Shown: positions 1 to 6,117 of the stretch, one piece after another | How positions within the stretch are numbered: position 1 is the stretch's first letter | Layout of the letters: each line of letters begins with the position of its first letter | Origin: Prevotella sp. UBA3288 | Lineage (GTDB): Bacteria > Bacteroidota > Bacteroidia > Bacteroidales > Bacteroidaceae | Assembly: GCA_002361655.1 (NCBI GenBank) | Contig: DETM01000028.1 | Span: 1 to 12,204 of the forward strand | Reading direction: 5' to 3' | DNA length: 12,204 bases | Position numbers and translations under genes: made by a program | The notes under the pieces: model-generated | What the model saw: the letters and a program-made list of their open reading frames with translations, nothing else | The model's database searches: none | Told to the model about the DNA's origin: nothing

Positions 1-235
1 CCTTGCCGCCCTCGTAGCAGATGCCGATGCTGTGCTTGTTGTAGTGGCGGGCATGGGCGCCGGGCACCTCCTCGGGCCGTCCGAAGTGCAACTGTCCGTC
101 GCGGGTGATGTAGTAGTGGTAGCCGCAGCCGTTCCAGCCCCGTGCGCGGTGGCAGGCATCGAGGTCGTCGAAGGTGAAGGCGCGGTTGCTCCTGGTGGCG
201 GAGCAGTGGATGATGATCAGGTCTATTCGTCGCAT
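1..235 (-). CDS. N-acetylmuramoyl-L-alanine amidase, N-terminal part (runs off left edge)
   Basis: This is the first 78 codons of a gene that leaves the window at base 1. The translation begins MRRIDLIIIHCSAT and continues with a Gly-Tyr-His-Tyr-Tyr-Ile stretch and an AHARHYNKHSIGICYEGG segment. These are the hallmarks of the T7-lysozyme-like type 2 amidase fold. His10 in the IIIHCSAT strand and the histidine of the AHARHYN segment are the expected zinc ligands; the third lies off the edge. The enzyme would cleave the lactyl-amide bond between MurNAc and L-Ala in peptidoglycan. No signal peptide is visible, as in phage-type lysozymes. It starts 11 bp downstream of the smalltalk gene and closes the HU / smalltalk / amidase unit seen in many Bacteroidales genomes. 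The family is secure. Whether it acts on the cell's own wall, a competitor's wall or as a phage relic is not visible. Confidence 0.9.
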   Translation of the reverse strand, partial: MRRIDLIIIHCSATRSNRAFTFDDLDACHRARGWNGCGYHYYITRDGQLHFGRPEEVPGAHARHYNKHSIGICYEGGK

Positions 236-246
236 ATTACATGAGA

Positions 247-351
247 TTACATGAGGGAGCAACTCTGCACGGCCAGGGTGCCGGCGATGGTGGTGAGCAC
301 TGTGCCGATGAACTTGATGATCTTGACGATGAGTTTCCAGTTGAGTTTCAT
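247..351 (-). CDS. Smalltalk protein (34-residue membrane-type microprotein)
   Basis: This is a complete 34-codon frame beginning MKLNWKLIVKIIKFIGTVLT and ending in QSCSLM. It has a basic N-terminus, a hydrophobic segment from about residue 8 to 28, and a cysteine near the end. Size, layout and position directly before an N-acetylmuramoyl-L-alanine amidase and after an HU-like gene match the Bacteroidales smalltalk family, a group of tiny proteins of unknown function. The sequence suggests one membrane helix, or a short signal-like peptide with Cys31 near its C-terminus, so it could sit in the cytoplasmic membrane; this is inference. The start has no Shine-Dalgarno sequence and lies directly against a 7-bp repeat tract. 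It is probably co-transcribed with the HU-like gene, which ends 19 bp upstream, and with the amidase 11 bp downstream. Confidence 0.82.
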   Translation of the reverse strand: MKLNWKLIVKIIKFIGTVLTTIAGTLAVQSCSLM

Positions 352-352
352 T

Positions 353-399
353 AGGGTTAAGGATTAAGGGTTAATGGTTAAGGGTTGAGGGTTGAGGGG
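353..399. repeat. Degenerate 7-bp tandem repeat (AGGGTTA type), between HU and smalltalk
   Basis: About 6.7 heptamers lie head to tail: AGGGTTA, AGGATTA, AGGGTTA, ATGGTTA, AGGGTTG, AGGGTTG, then AGGG plus one G. The tract forms the last codons and stop of the HU-like gene and the whole gap before the smalltalk start. It could change length by slippage. Confidence 0.9.
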
Positions 400-562
400 T
401 GTCCTGAGTGCAGGCTGCGTTCATGGCGGTGATGTGTTCAGACATGTGCTTGATCAGTTCGCGGTAGGTCATCGTCTGGCTGCTGACCACCTTGCCGTAG
501 TGCTTGCCGTAGGCGGCCGACTCGGCGTTGTTGTTCTTTACAATCTTTACAAATACTGGCAT
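371..562 (-). CDS. HU-like DNA-binding protein, short and probably C-terminally truncated
   Basis: The 63-residue product starts MPVFVKIVKNNNAESAAYGK and resembles the N-terminus of the Bacteroidales HU/IHF-like proteins, which typically start M-P/A-V-x-Y/F-x-K with N/K-rich residues followed by YGKxYG. In those relatives the protein continues for roughly 60 or more residues through the DNA-binding arm. Here it stops after an EHITAMNAACTQDT segment that aligns with the first third of the fold. The last nine residues (TPQPSTLNH) are encoded by, or adjoin, a 7-bp tandem repeat, so the end looks like a replacement made when the downstream part was lost. A start six codons further upstream (MFNVST) is possible, but those codons lie in a second repeat and MPVF matches the family. 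The gene leads the smalltalk and amidase genes. It is either a broken gene or a miniature HU; I favour truncation. Confidence 0.6.
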   Translation of the reverse strand: MPVFVKIVKNNNAESAAYGKHYGKVVSSQTMTYRELIKHMSEHITAMNAACTQDTPQPSTLNH

Positions 563-567
563 AGTAG

Positions 568-595
568 AAACATTAAACATTAAACATTAAACATT
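568..595. repeat. Perfect 7-bp tandem repeat (4 x AAACATT) in the HU leader
   Basis: Four exact copies of AAACATT lie between the -7 box and the MPVF start of the HU-like gene. They read AATGTTT in the transcript and contain out-of-frame or in-frame ATGs depending on copy number, so slippage could alter leader length or upstream starts. Confidence 0.92.
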
Positions 596-621
596 GAACC
601 AACCGGTTAGGTTTTATATTG

Positions 622-629
622 CAAAGTTA
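622..629 (-). promoter_or_regulatory. Probable -7 box of the HU / smalltalk / amidase unit
   Basis: The minus strand reads TAACTTTG, an exact match to the Bacteroidetes TAnnTTTG consensus, about 60 bp upstream of the HU-like start. No clear TTTG -33 box was found at the usual distance. Transcription would start near base 615 and include the AAACATT tract. Confidence 0.55.
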
Positions 630-771
630 CAACATTTGCCGTGGGCGTTGTCGGTCTTTGTCCGTCGGTGGCACTGATGGACCTCGATTGTCACTCATCC
701 TACATCGATGCAGAAGGTGTCGCAGATGTAGATCACGGCCTTGGGCGGCAGCAGTTGTGTCTTTTTTCAAA

Positions 772-859
772 GGGAGCGTTTGGAGGCTTCAAACTCCCCG
801 TTTGGAGGCTTCAAAGGGAGCGTTTGGAGGCTTCAAACGGTGCGTTTGGAGGCTTCAAA
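772..859. repeat. Four-unit 22-bp tandem repeat with hairpin core
   Basis: Units lie at 772-793, 794-815, 816-837 and 838-859. All share the 17-bp core CGTTTGGAGGCTTCAAA and differ only in the first five bases (GGGAG, CTCCC, GGGAG, CGGTG). A partial unit (TTCAAA) precedes the array. Each core plus the following C can fold as GTTTGGA / TTCAAAC around a GGC loop, with one G-T wobble. The 22-bp period is not a multiple of three and changes frame with every copy, so the array is unlikely to be coding. Confidence 0.93.
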
Positions 860-979
860 CCAGTAGTCGGCGAGGTCTATCTTTTTCCATTTGTTCGCTT
901 TGGTTCCTTGGGGGGAGTTGATGCCCCCTCTATGACATATACCCCCTGTAAGGGGGTTAATGTCTAAGAGGGAGGGCAT
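833..979 (-). pseudogene. Possible relic small reading frame ending inside the 22-bp repeats
   Basis: A 48-codon frame starts MPSLLDINPL and includes TKANKWKKIDLADYWFEASK before stopping in the repeat array, where the next repeat unit shifts the frame to a TGA. The KWKKIDLADYW part reads like real protein, and its codons are like those of the neighbours. Its ATG overlaps the stop of the preceding frame as TGATG, a typical coupling junction. The first part runs through two G/C-run hairpins and could instead be non-coding. I do not recognise the family. It may be the tail of a degraded gene, with the repeats having interrupted it. Confidence 0.22.
910..957. other. Pair of adjacent G-run/C-run hairpins
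   Basis: Two inverted repeats lie side by side. GGGGG near 911 pairs with CCCCC at 924-928 around a loop that includes GTTGATG. ACCCCC at 941-946 pairs with GGGGGT at 952-957 around TGTAA. Neither is followed by a clear T-run on either strand, so a terminator role is uncertain. Confidence 0.5.
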
Positions 980-1173
980 CAGAAGGGGGGTGCCTGATAG
1001 ACCACTCGTCCGCGACTGTCCTGCCTCTTGACGATGGCTTTCTGTTCTATGCCTTGCTTGAAAATCGAGGCCGCCACTTGGTAACTACGCAGGTGGGTGG
1101 CAGAATATTTTGCCGTTTGCGAGAATATCGGTATGCAATCGGCCTTTGATGCGATAAAAAAGGTGGACAACAA
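979..1173 (-). pseudogene. Possible C-terminal gene fragment, function unknown
   Basis: The minus strand is open for about 64 codons from a TTG at 1173, ending in a TGA at 981-979. The product includes IFSQTAKYSATHLRSYQVAA and later KRQDSRGRVVYQAPPF. Its codons are GC-rich at third positions like the real genes nearby, and alternative frames look poorer. It has no ATG start and lies just beyond the terminator of the pgk unit with no TAnnTTTG box, so it looks like the leftover end of a gene whose front part was deleted. I do not recognise the family. Its stop overlaps the ATG of the next small frame. Confidence 0.25.
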
Positions 1174-1180
1174 TATGCGT

Positions 1181-1229
1181 GAAAAACAAATCACCCTGTT
1201 ACGCAGCGATTGGCGCGTAACAGGGTGAT
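1181..1229 (-). terminator. Strong intrinsic terminator of the pgk unit
   Basis: A perfect 15-bp inverted repeat (1190-1204 with 1215-1229, containing CACCCTGTTACGC) closes a 10-base loop. On the minus strand it is followed by TTTGTTTTTC. It lies 30 bp past the stop of the coiled-coil gene. The plus-strand exit has no T-run, so it acts for leftward transcription. Confidence 0.88.
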
Positions 1230-1259
1230 GTAGAAGTGTGTGGTAGGGTAGTGACTGTC

Positions 1260-1625
1260 CTACTTCTCTTCGACGAGGGGCGTGCTTTGCATCTGCTGGT
1301 GCTTGCTGGCAGCCTTGTCGGCCTTCTTCTGGGCTTCGTCGAGGTCTTCCTTGGCATCTTCGACCTTCTGGCGGGCCTTCTCGGCTTCCTTCTGTGCCTT
1401 CTCGGCCTTCTTGACGGCAGCCTCGTACTTCTTCTGAGCCTTGGCCAGGTCTTTCTGTGTCTCGGTCACCTCTTTGGCGGCTTTGTCGCGTTTCTGCTGC
1501 TCTTTGGCGGCAGCCTTCAGTTCTTTGGCCGTCATCTGTTTGGCATCTTCCACCTTGACGGTGCTCTGTGCCTGCATGGAGGTGCATGCCATTGCCATGA
1601 GGGCCATTATCAGTAGTTTCTTCAT
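1260..1625 (-). CDS. Small secreted coiled-coil protein, Ala/Lys/Glu-rich
   Basis: The 121-residue product begins MKKLLIMALMAMACTSMQAQ, a signal peptide with a probable signal peptidase I cut after MQA. A lipoprotein reading at Cys14 is less likely because the residues before it fit the lipobox poorly. From about residue 25 to 110 it is almost entirely Ala, Lys, Glu and Gln in repeating patterns such as KKAEKAQKEAEKARQKVEDA, which predicts one long alpha-helical coiled coil. The mature protein should be periplasmic. No enzymatic motif is present and I cannot name a family; similar small coiled-coil periplasmic proteins are common and usually unnamed in Bacteroidales. It lies 43 bp after the lipoprotein gene with no TAnnTTTG box in between, so it is probably the last gene of the pgk transcript and ends at the terminator that follows. 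Confidence 0.8.
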   Translation of the reverse strand: MKKLLIMALMAMACTSMQAQSTVKVEDAKQMTAKELKAAAKEQQKRDKAAKEVTETQKDLAKAQKKYEAAVKKAEKAQKEAEKARQKVEDAKEDLDEAQKKADKAASKHQQMQSTPLVEEK

Positions 1626-1668
1626 AATGCTTAATCTTTTCTTTTTTAGAGAGTTAAATATTTGTCGT

Positions 1669-2541
1669 TCACATATTTATCAAGGCCGACCCTTGCTGTG
1701 TGAGGAAGGGACGGACCTGTTCGAAGGTAAGCACCACCTCGGGCAGTCCGGCGGCGTAGGGTGCAATCTCGTACGGCTGATACATGATGACGACACCATT
1801 GGCGGTCAGACTGACGTTGCCGATGGGCACGTGCTCGGGCGACACCAGGAGGTACTCGTCGAGCGATGCGTTTTCGTCACCGTCGTTGTCGGTAAAGTAC
1901 TTCAGGAGTTTCTGCTGCAACATCGACTTGAACTCCGGGCTGTCCGTGTTCGTCAGTATCGAGCGGTCGATGCTGCGGCCTGTCTGCTTGTCGAAGGTGG
2001 TGCCGAAGACATAGTGCATGCCGTGGGCACCGCCCCGGTACTCGGATGTGACGGCCAGCATGGTGACGTAGCGCGGCTGGTTGCAGACCATGGTGACGCG
2101 CGTCTCTTGCGACCATGCCAGGGCGTATTCAGGAATCTCGTCGTCCCCGAAGCCAGCCTTGAACTCGTCTATCTCGCCCCTCATCGTCTCGTACATCTGC
2201 TGTCCCACGCGTTCGAAGCCTTGCTGGGGCCTGTTGCCGCTGCAGTGCTCGCGCAGGTGGGGGAAACAGTTGTTGAGATAGTTCAGGATGGAGTCGGCCA
2301 CTACGCTGCCATCACGCTTAGGGATGTCAGCCTCGGCAATGACCGATGAGTCGGGCGAACAGTAGGACACACGGGTGAACTGCAGTTGCTGCTGCCGCTG
2401 CTCGGTGTCGCCCTTCTTGACATCGCCGACAACTGTCTCTTCCACAGCCTTTTGGCGCATCTTGTGAAAGTACTCCCTGACTCTGTCGCACGAGGCGCAG
2501 AGCAGGAGTACAGTCATTAGCGGAATGATAGCCTTCTTCAT
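1669..2541 (-). CDS. RsiV/DUF3298-like lipoprotein
   Basis: The 290-residue protein starts MKKAIIPLMTVLLLCASCDR, a lipoprotein signal with Cys18 as the likely lipidated residue. The -3 position is Cys, which is a loose lipobox but tolerated in Bacteroidetes. The C-terminal half has the pattern of the DUF3298 domain found in the anti-sigma factor RsiV and in PdaC-like proteins: SEYRGGAHG at 166-174, then FDKQTGRSI, and a YQPYEIAPYAAG segment at 254-265 followed by LTFEQVRPFL. In RsiV this domain binds lysozyme; here there is no transmembrane helix or sigma-binding part, so the job is unknown. The frame is open upstream to 2871, but the signal peptide and the 19-bp distance from pgk fix the start at 2541. 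It is probably co-transcribed with pgk. It should be anchored in the outer or inner membrane facing the periplasm. Confidence 0.82.
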   Translation of the reverse strand: MKKAIIPLMTVLLLCASCDRVREYFHKMRQKAVEETVVGDVKKGDTEQRQQQLQFTRVSYCSPDSSVIAEADIPKRDGSVVADSILNYLNNCFPHLREHCSGNRPQQGFERVGQQMYETMRGEIDEFKAGFGDDEIPEYALAWSQETRVTMVCNQPRYVTMLAVTSEYRGGAHGMHYVFGTTFDKQTGRSIDRSILTNTDSPEFKSMLQQKLLKYFTDNDGDENASLDEYLLVSPEHVPIGNVSLTANGVVIMYQPYEIAPYAAGLPEVVLTFEQVRPFLTQQGSALINM

Positions 2542-2560
2542 GGATTGGCGTGCTGATGTG

Positions 2561-3832
2561 TTATTCGCCCTTGATGGCAGCCACACCAGGGAGCACCTTG
2601 CCCTCGATGGCCTCGAGCAGAGCACCGCCGCCAGTAGAGATGTACGACACCTTGTCGGCCAGCCCGAACTTGTTGACGCAGGCCACCGAGTCGCCGCCAC
2701 CGATGAGCGAGAAGGCTCCCTCGGCCGTAGCCTTGGCGATGGCGTCGCCGATAGCGCGGCTGCCGGCAGTGAAGTTGTCGCACTCGAAGACCCCGGCAGG
2801 CCCGTTCCAGAGGATGGTCTTTGCACCGGCGATGGCAGCGGCGAAGGCCTTCTGGCTCTCTGGACCGGCATCGACGCCCTCGAATCCTGCAGGCACCTTG
2901 TTGGCGGGGCAGGTGATAATCTCTGCGCCGGGCTTGACCGTCATGGTGTCGAAGTCGAGCCCGTTGGTAGCGGTGCAGTCGGTGCCGAGCACCAGTTCTA
3001 CGCCGTTCTTCTTGGCCAGTTCCTCGACGCCCAGTGCGACGTCCAGTTTGTCGAGTTCTACGATGGAATCGCCGATTTCGCCGTTGTGAGCCTTGGCGAA
3101 GGTGTATGTCATGCCACCGCAGAGGATGAGTTTGTCGACCTTGCCGAGCAGGTTCTCGATGATGCCGATTTTCGACGACACCTTAGAGCCGCCCATGATG
3201 GCCACGAAGGGTCGCTTGATGTTAGAGAGCACGTTGTCGACAGCCTGCACCTCTTTCTCCATGAGCAGACCGAGCATTTTCGAGTCGGCGTCGAAGTAGT
3301 CGGCGATGACAGCCGTAGAGGCGTGCTTGCGGTGAGCGGTGCCGAAGGCATCCATCACGTAGCAGTCGGCATAGGAGGCGAGGGTCTTGGCGAAGTCCTT
3401 CTGACGGGCCTTCATCTCTTTCTTGGCGGCGTCGTAGGCAGGGTCGGCCTTGTCGATGCCGACGGGCTTGCCTTCCTCTTCGGGATAGAAGCGGAGGTTC
3501 TCCAGCAGCAGTGCCTGGCCCATCTTCAGGGCAGCAGCCTCTGCCTGAGCCTTGGCACAGTCGGGAGCGAAGGCCACGGGCACGCCGAGCGCCTTCTCTA
3601 CAGCCTCGCGAATCTGTCCGAGGCTCTTCTTCATGTCCACCTTGCCTTTGGGCTTGCCCATGTGGCTCATGATGATGACGGCGCCGCCATCGGCCAGGAT
3701 CTTCTTCAAAGTGGGCAGCGCACCGCGGATGCGGGTGTCGTCAGTAATCTTACCATTCTCGTCGAGGGGCACGTTGAAGTCAACGCGCACGATTGCCTTT
3801 TTACCGGCAAAGTTCATTTCGTTGATAGTCAT
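2561..3832 (-). CDS. pgk: Phosphoglycerate kinase
   Basis: The complete 423-residue enzyme transfers phosphate from 1,3-bisphosphoglycerate to ADP in the ATP-yielding step of glycolysis, in the cytoplasm. Family motifs are all present: RVDFNVP (16-22), SHMGKPKG (56-63), [11 protein letters not shown] (111-121), [12 protein letters not shown] (161-172), GGSKVSSK (214-221), WNGPAGVFE (342-350), GGGDSVA (378-384) and STGGGALLE near the C-terminus. The phosphoglycerate-binding arginines at 114 and 168 are kept; the usual Arg in the SHLGRPKG motif is Lys60 here. The protein is about 25 residues longer than the common 395-residue form, mainly an insert around 120-148, which is usual in Bacteroidetes. 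It is led by its own -7 box and followed after 19 bp by the lipoprotein gene. The start ATG has no Shine-Dalgarno sequence. Confidence 0.98.
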   Translation of the reverse strand: MTINEMNFAGKKAIVRVDFNVPLDENGKITDDTRIRGALPTLKKILADGGAVIIMSHMGKPKGKVDMKKSLGQIREAVEKALGVPVAFAPDCAKAQAEAAALKMGQALLLENLRFYPEEEGKPVGIDKADPAYDAAKKEMKARQKDFAKTLASYADCYVMDAFGTAHRKHASTAVIADYFDADSKMLGLLMEKEVQAVDNVLSNIKRPFVAIMGGSKVSSKIGIIENLLGKVDKLILCGGMTYTFAKAHNGEIGDSIVELDKLDVALGVEELAKKNGVELVLGTDCTATNGLDFDTMTVKPGAEIITCPANKVPAGFEGVDAGPESQKAFAAAIAGAKTILWNGPAGVFECDNFTAGSRAIGDAIAKATAEGAFSLIGGGDSVACVNKFGLADKVSYISTGGGALLEAIEGKVLPGVAAIKGE

Positions 3833-3895
3833 TTTGTTAAAAAATTAAGTATAATGTTTAAATATAATGTGTACGTTTTACTCTCGTTTTGCTTG

Positions 3896-3903
3896 CAAAG
3901 GTA
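3896..3903 (-). promoter_or_regulatory. -7 box of the pgk promoter
   Basis: The minus strand reads TACCTTTG followed by CA, an exact TAnnTTTG match, 63 bp upstream of the pgk start. Transcription would begin near 3889, giving an A/T-rich leader of about 57 bases. A -33 TTTG is not clear; the region is T-rich because it overlaps the receptor terminator. Confidence 0.72.
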
Positions 3904-3920
3904 ATGCTTTTCGTCGAAAA

Positions 3921-3972
3921 AGCGTAAAAGCAGAGACAGAATTTATACTTTTTTTGCGTCCTGTCCCTGCTT
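3921..3972 (-). terminator. Probable terminator of the TonB receptor gene
   Basis: The arm AAGCAGAGACAG (3928-3939) pairs with CTGTCCCTGCTT (3961-3972). The single mismatch is A-C on the plus strand but a G-U wobble in the minus-strand RNA, so the structure fits leftward transcription. On the minus strand it is followed by TTTTACGC and TTTTT. The 21-base loop is large, which lowers confidence. It abuts the pgk promoter. Confidence 0.5.
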
Positions 3973-3999
3973 CTGCTATCTTGACGTGGCAAATGGTGT

Positions 4000-6117
4000 C
4001 TATAAACGGAAGGTGTAGCGTGCTCCGATGGTGAACCATGCGCCGGGTTGCGCCACGTTGCCAAAGTCGACGTAGGAGCGGTTGTCGAGCAGGTTGTTCA
4101 CCTCGGCATAGACGGTGTAGCGCGGCGCTTTCCATTGCAGCCGTGCGTCCATGAGGGCGTAGGGGCGATAGTCGCGAATGTCGCCGTCGAAGGTGGTGTA
4201 GGCCCCCACACGATCCTGCCAGCGCAGGCCGACGCGCAGAGAGAGTTGCCGCCAGAGGTTGCTCTGGGCCGAGGCCACCAGTTTGTGGCGCAGATACTCA
4301 AGGGCGTATTGCGACACGATGCCCGGTTCGAGGTCTTTGTCCTGCGTGATGTAACTGTAGGAGAGGTGCAGGGTGGGAAGGGCAGACGGCTGCTGCCGCA
4401 GTTGCGACAGGTCGGCCGTCACACTGGCCTCGATGCCGTAGGCGTTCAGCCGTGTGTGGTTGACACTCTGCCAGACGTTCCAGTCTTGGATGTTGGTGTC
4501 CATGATCCAGTCGATCATGTTCTTGCCGTGGTGGTAGTAGGCCGTCACCTTAGTCTGCAGCAGGGGCGACGCATACTGTGCGCCCACCTCGACGGCCTGC
4601 ATCTCTTCAGGCTTCAGATGCGGGTCGGCGGCGTAGCCCTGCAGTTTGTAGTACATCTCGGTGAACGACGGCAGTCGCAGCGATGAGTTGAACGAGGCGA
4701 AGACCTTCGCGTTGTTGCCGATGCGATAACTGACGTCGATGCCCGGATAGACGGTGAGGCTCATGTCGCTCTTGCTGCTCTTGGCAGCCACGAACCCGGC
4801 GGAGATGGTCAATCGGTCGAGCAGGATGTTGTGTTCGAGAAAGGCCGACAGGTTGGTGCGGCTGATGCCCAGCGTATAGTCGCGGTCGGTGCCGCTGATG
4901 TGGATGGGTTCCGACAGCGGCTCGCCCAGGTTGCCGCTCACCAGGTCTTCCAGACGTACCTCTGCACCGAAGGCTGTGCGGCCAAAAGTCCAATCAAAGT
5001 AACCGTTTAGTTTCCAGCCGAATACATTTGTTCGATTGTAGTTGAACTTCATGATATCCGGCCGGTCTCTGTAGCCCTGATAGTTGTCGTAGTTGTGATT
5101 CCAATAGAAGGCCGGTTGGAAGTGTACGAAGCCCTTCTTGTTCTCCACCGTGACGGCAGAAAACACCTTGCGTGTCTTCTCGTACTGCTCGTCGGCCTGC
5201 CAGCGTGGCGTGGCATAGAAGGTGCCGGAGCCCCATTGGCGGTTAGACATGCCCAGATGCCAGGCGGCACGCAGGCGGTCGTTGTCGTAGTTGCCGTGGA
5301 GAAAGGCTTTCAGGGCGTTGAAATCGGTGTTGAGGTGCCCTTCGGCAGAGCGCGAATAGCCGTCGCTCCGTGTTGTGCCGGCACTGATGGCCAGGTGGAG
5401 CGGGTCGTCGCTGTCGCCCATCTTCATGCCGGCGCCGAAGCGGGCATAGCCGAAGGAGCCGCCTTCGAGCGCGAGGCTGATGTCGCGCCGGGGTGTGCCG
5501 GTGTCGCTGCCTTCGTCGGGGGTGCATTGTGCCGAGGTGACGATGTTGATGGCCCCCACGAGCGAAGAGGTGCCATAGACGCGTCCGGCGGGACCTTCGA
5601 GCACTTCTATCCTGACAATGTCGCTCAGGTCGCACGGCAGGTCGAGTGCGTTGTGGCCCGTCTGCGGGTCGCAGATATTGATGCCGTTGAGCAGGATCAT
5701 GATTTGCTCCTGAGTGCCTCCACGGATGCTGATGTCGGTCTGGGCGCCTAAGGCACCCCGTTGCCGGATGTCGACGCCGACGGCCATCTTGAGCAAATCG
5801 TTAATACTTTGTACTGGCGCCTGGGCAATGTCCTCACGGCTCAGTACAGTGACCATTCTCGCTGCCTGACTCTTGGTCAGGGGTGCGCGTGAGCCGGTGA
5901 CGGCCACATCGTCGAGCCACACCTCGCTGACTGCCTTGGTCGAATCGACGCGCCACGTCTCATCGCTGATGCCCGCTGCCTTAGTAGCCGACAGCGTAGC
6001 CACGCTCAGTACCGATATGAGCACCTCGCGTCCCAAGCACGCAAAGAGTGAGTAGCCTTTCCGCTGAAAATGTCGGAAGACGATAATCTCGCGCTGTAGG
6101 AAAATTGGTTTATACAT
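4000..6117 (-). CDS. BtuB-like TonB-dependent outer-membrane receptor
   Basis: The 705-residue protein is a TonB-dependent receptor. After an N-terminal signal (long basic stretch, hydrophobic LISVLSVATLSATKA at about 33-47) comes a possible TonB box around EVWLDDVAVT (65-73). The plug domain follows with SINDLLKMAVGVDIRQRGA, DISIRGGTQEQIMILLNGI and IEVLEGPAGRVYG (about 104-182). The rest is a beta-barrel rich in aromatic strands, ending NLLDNRSYVDFGNVAQPG and YTFRL. The closest resemblance is to the cobalamin receptor group, but substrate specificity cannot be read from the sequence, and no cobalamin riboswitch is visible. The frame is open to 6225; I chose 6117 because MYKPIFLQREI matches the N-terminus of Bacteroidales relatives and the -7 box at 6143-6150 lies downstream of the longer start. 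It appears monocistronic. Confidence 0.92.
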   Translation of the reverse strand: MYKPIFLQREIIVFRHFQRKGYSLFACLGREVLISVLSVATLSATKAAGISDETWRVDSTKAVSEVWLDDVAVTGSRAPLTKSQAARMVTVLSREDIAQAPVQSINDLLKMAVGVDIRQRGALGAQTDISIRGGTQEQIMILLNGINICDPQTGHNALDLPCDLSDIVRIEVLEGPAGRVYGTSSLVGAINIVTSAQCTPDEGSDTGTPRRDISLALEGGSFGYARFGAGMKMGDSDDPLHLAISAGTTRSDGYSRSAEGHLNTDFNALKAFLHGNYDNDRLRAAWHLGMSNRQWGSGTFYATPRWQADEQYEKTRKVFSAVTVENKKGFVHFQPAFYWNHNYDNYQGYRDRPDIMKFNYNRTNVFGWKLNGYFDWTFGRTAFGAEVRLEDLVSGNLGEPLSEPIHISGTDRDYTLGISRTNLSAFLEHNILLDRLTISAGFVAAKSSKSDMSLTVYPGIDVSYRIGNNAKVFASFNSSLRLPSFTEMYYKLQGYAADPHLKPEEMQAVEVGAQYASPLLQTKVTAYYHHGKNMIDWIMDTNIQDWNVWQSVNHTRLNAYGIEASVTADLSQLRQQPSALPTLHLSYSYITQDKDLEPGIVSQYALEYLRHKLVASAQSNLWRQLSLRVGLRWQDRVGAYTTFDGDIRDYRPYALMDARLQWKAPRYTVYAEVNNLLDNRSYVDFGNVAQPGAWFTIGARYTFRL

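Larger units (their letters stand above)
630..1259. other. Long stretch without a secure gene; repeats, hairpins and relic frames
   Basis: No complete recognisable gene lies here. From left to right it holds unassigned sequence (630-771), a four-unit 22-bp tandem repeat (772-859), two G/C-run hairpins (910-957), two possible relic frames on the minus strand (833-979 and 979-1173), and the terminator of the pgk unit (1181-1229). Minus-strand reading of 700-760 also gives a short protein-like tail, PPKAVIYICDTFCIDVG, ending in a stop. It is not joined in frame to anything convincing. The area looks like an eroded accessory insertion or gene remnant next to the HU/smalltalk module. Confidence 0.6.

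Noticed and set aside
32..244. Plus-strand open frame of 70 codons at the left edge
   Set aside because: It is the antisense of the amidase gene, whose zinc-site and fold motifs are clear on the minus strand.
353..399. AGGGTTA repeats as telomere-like DNA
   Set aside because: The resemblance to plant telomere repeats is only in sequence. The tract is short, degenerate and between two bacterial genes.
772..859. Short regular repeats as a CRISPR array
   Set aside because: Units are directly adjacent with only five variable bases between cores, no spacers of about 30 bases, and no cas genes nearby.
619..967. Two plus-strand open frames of about 100 codons across the 22-bp repeats
   Set aside because: They owe their length to the repeats, which read open in several frames. 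The 22-bp period shifts the frame with each copy and no family motif is present.
2542..2871. Extension of the DUF3298 lipoprotein up to 2871
   Set aside because: The extra 110 residues lie inside pgk in another frame, are Ser/Pro/Arg-rich junk, and would bury the lipoprotein signal.
2525..3904. A 459-codon open frame on the plus strand opposite pgk
   Set aside because: It is a shadow of the GC-rich third positions of pgk. Its translation has no recognisable motif, whereas the opposite strand encodes a complete phosphoglycerate kinase.
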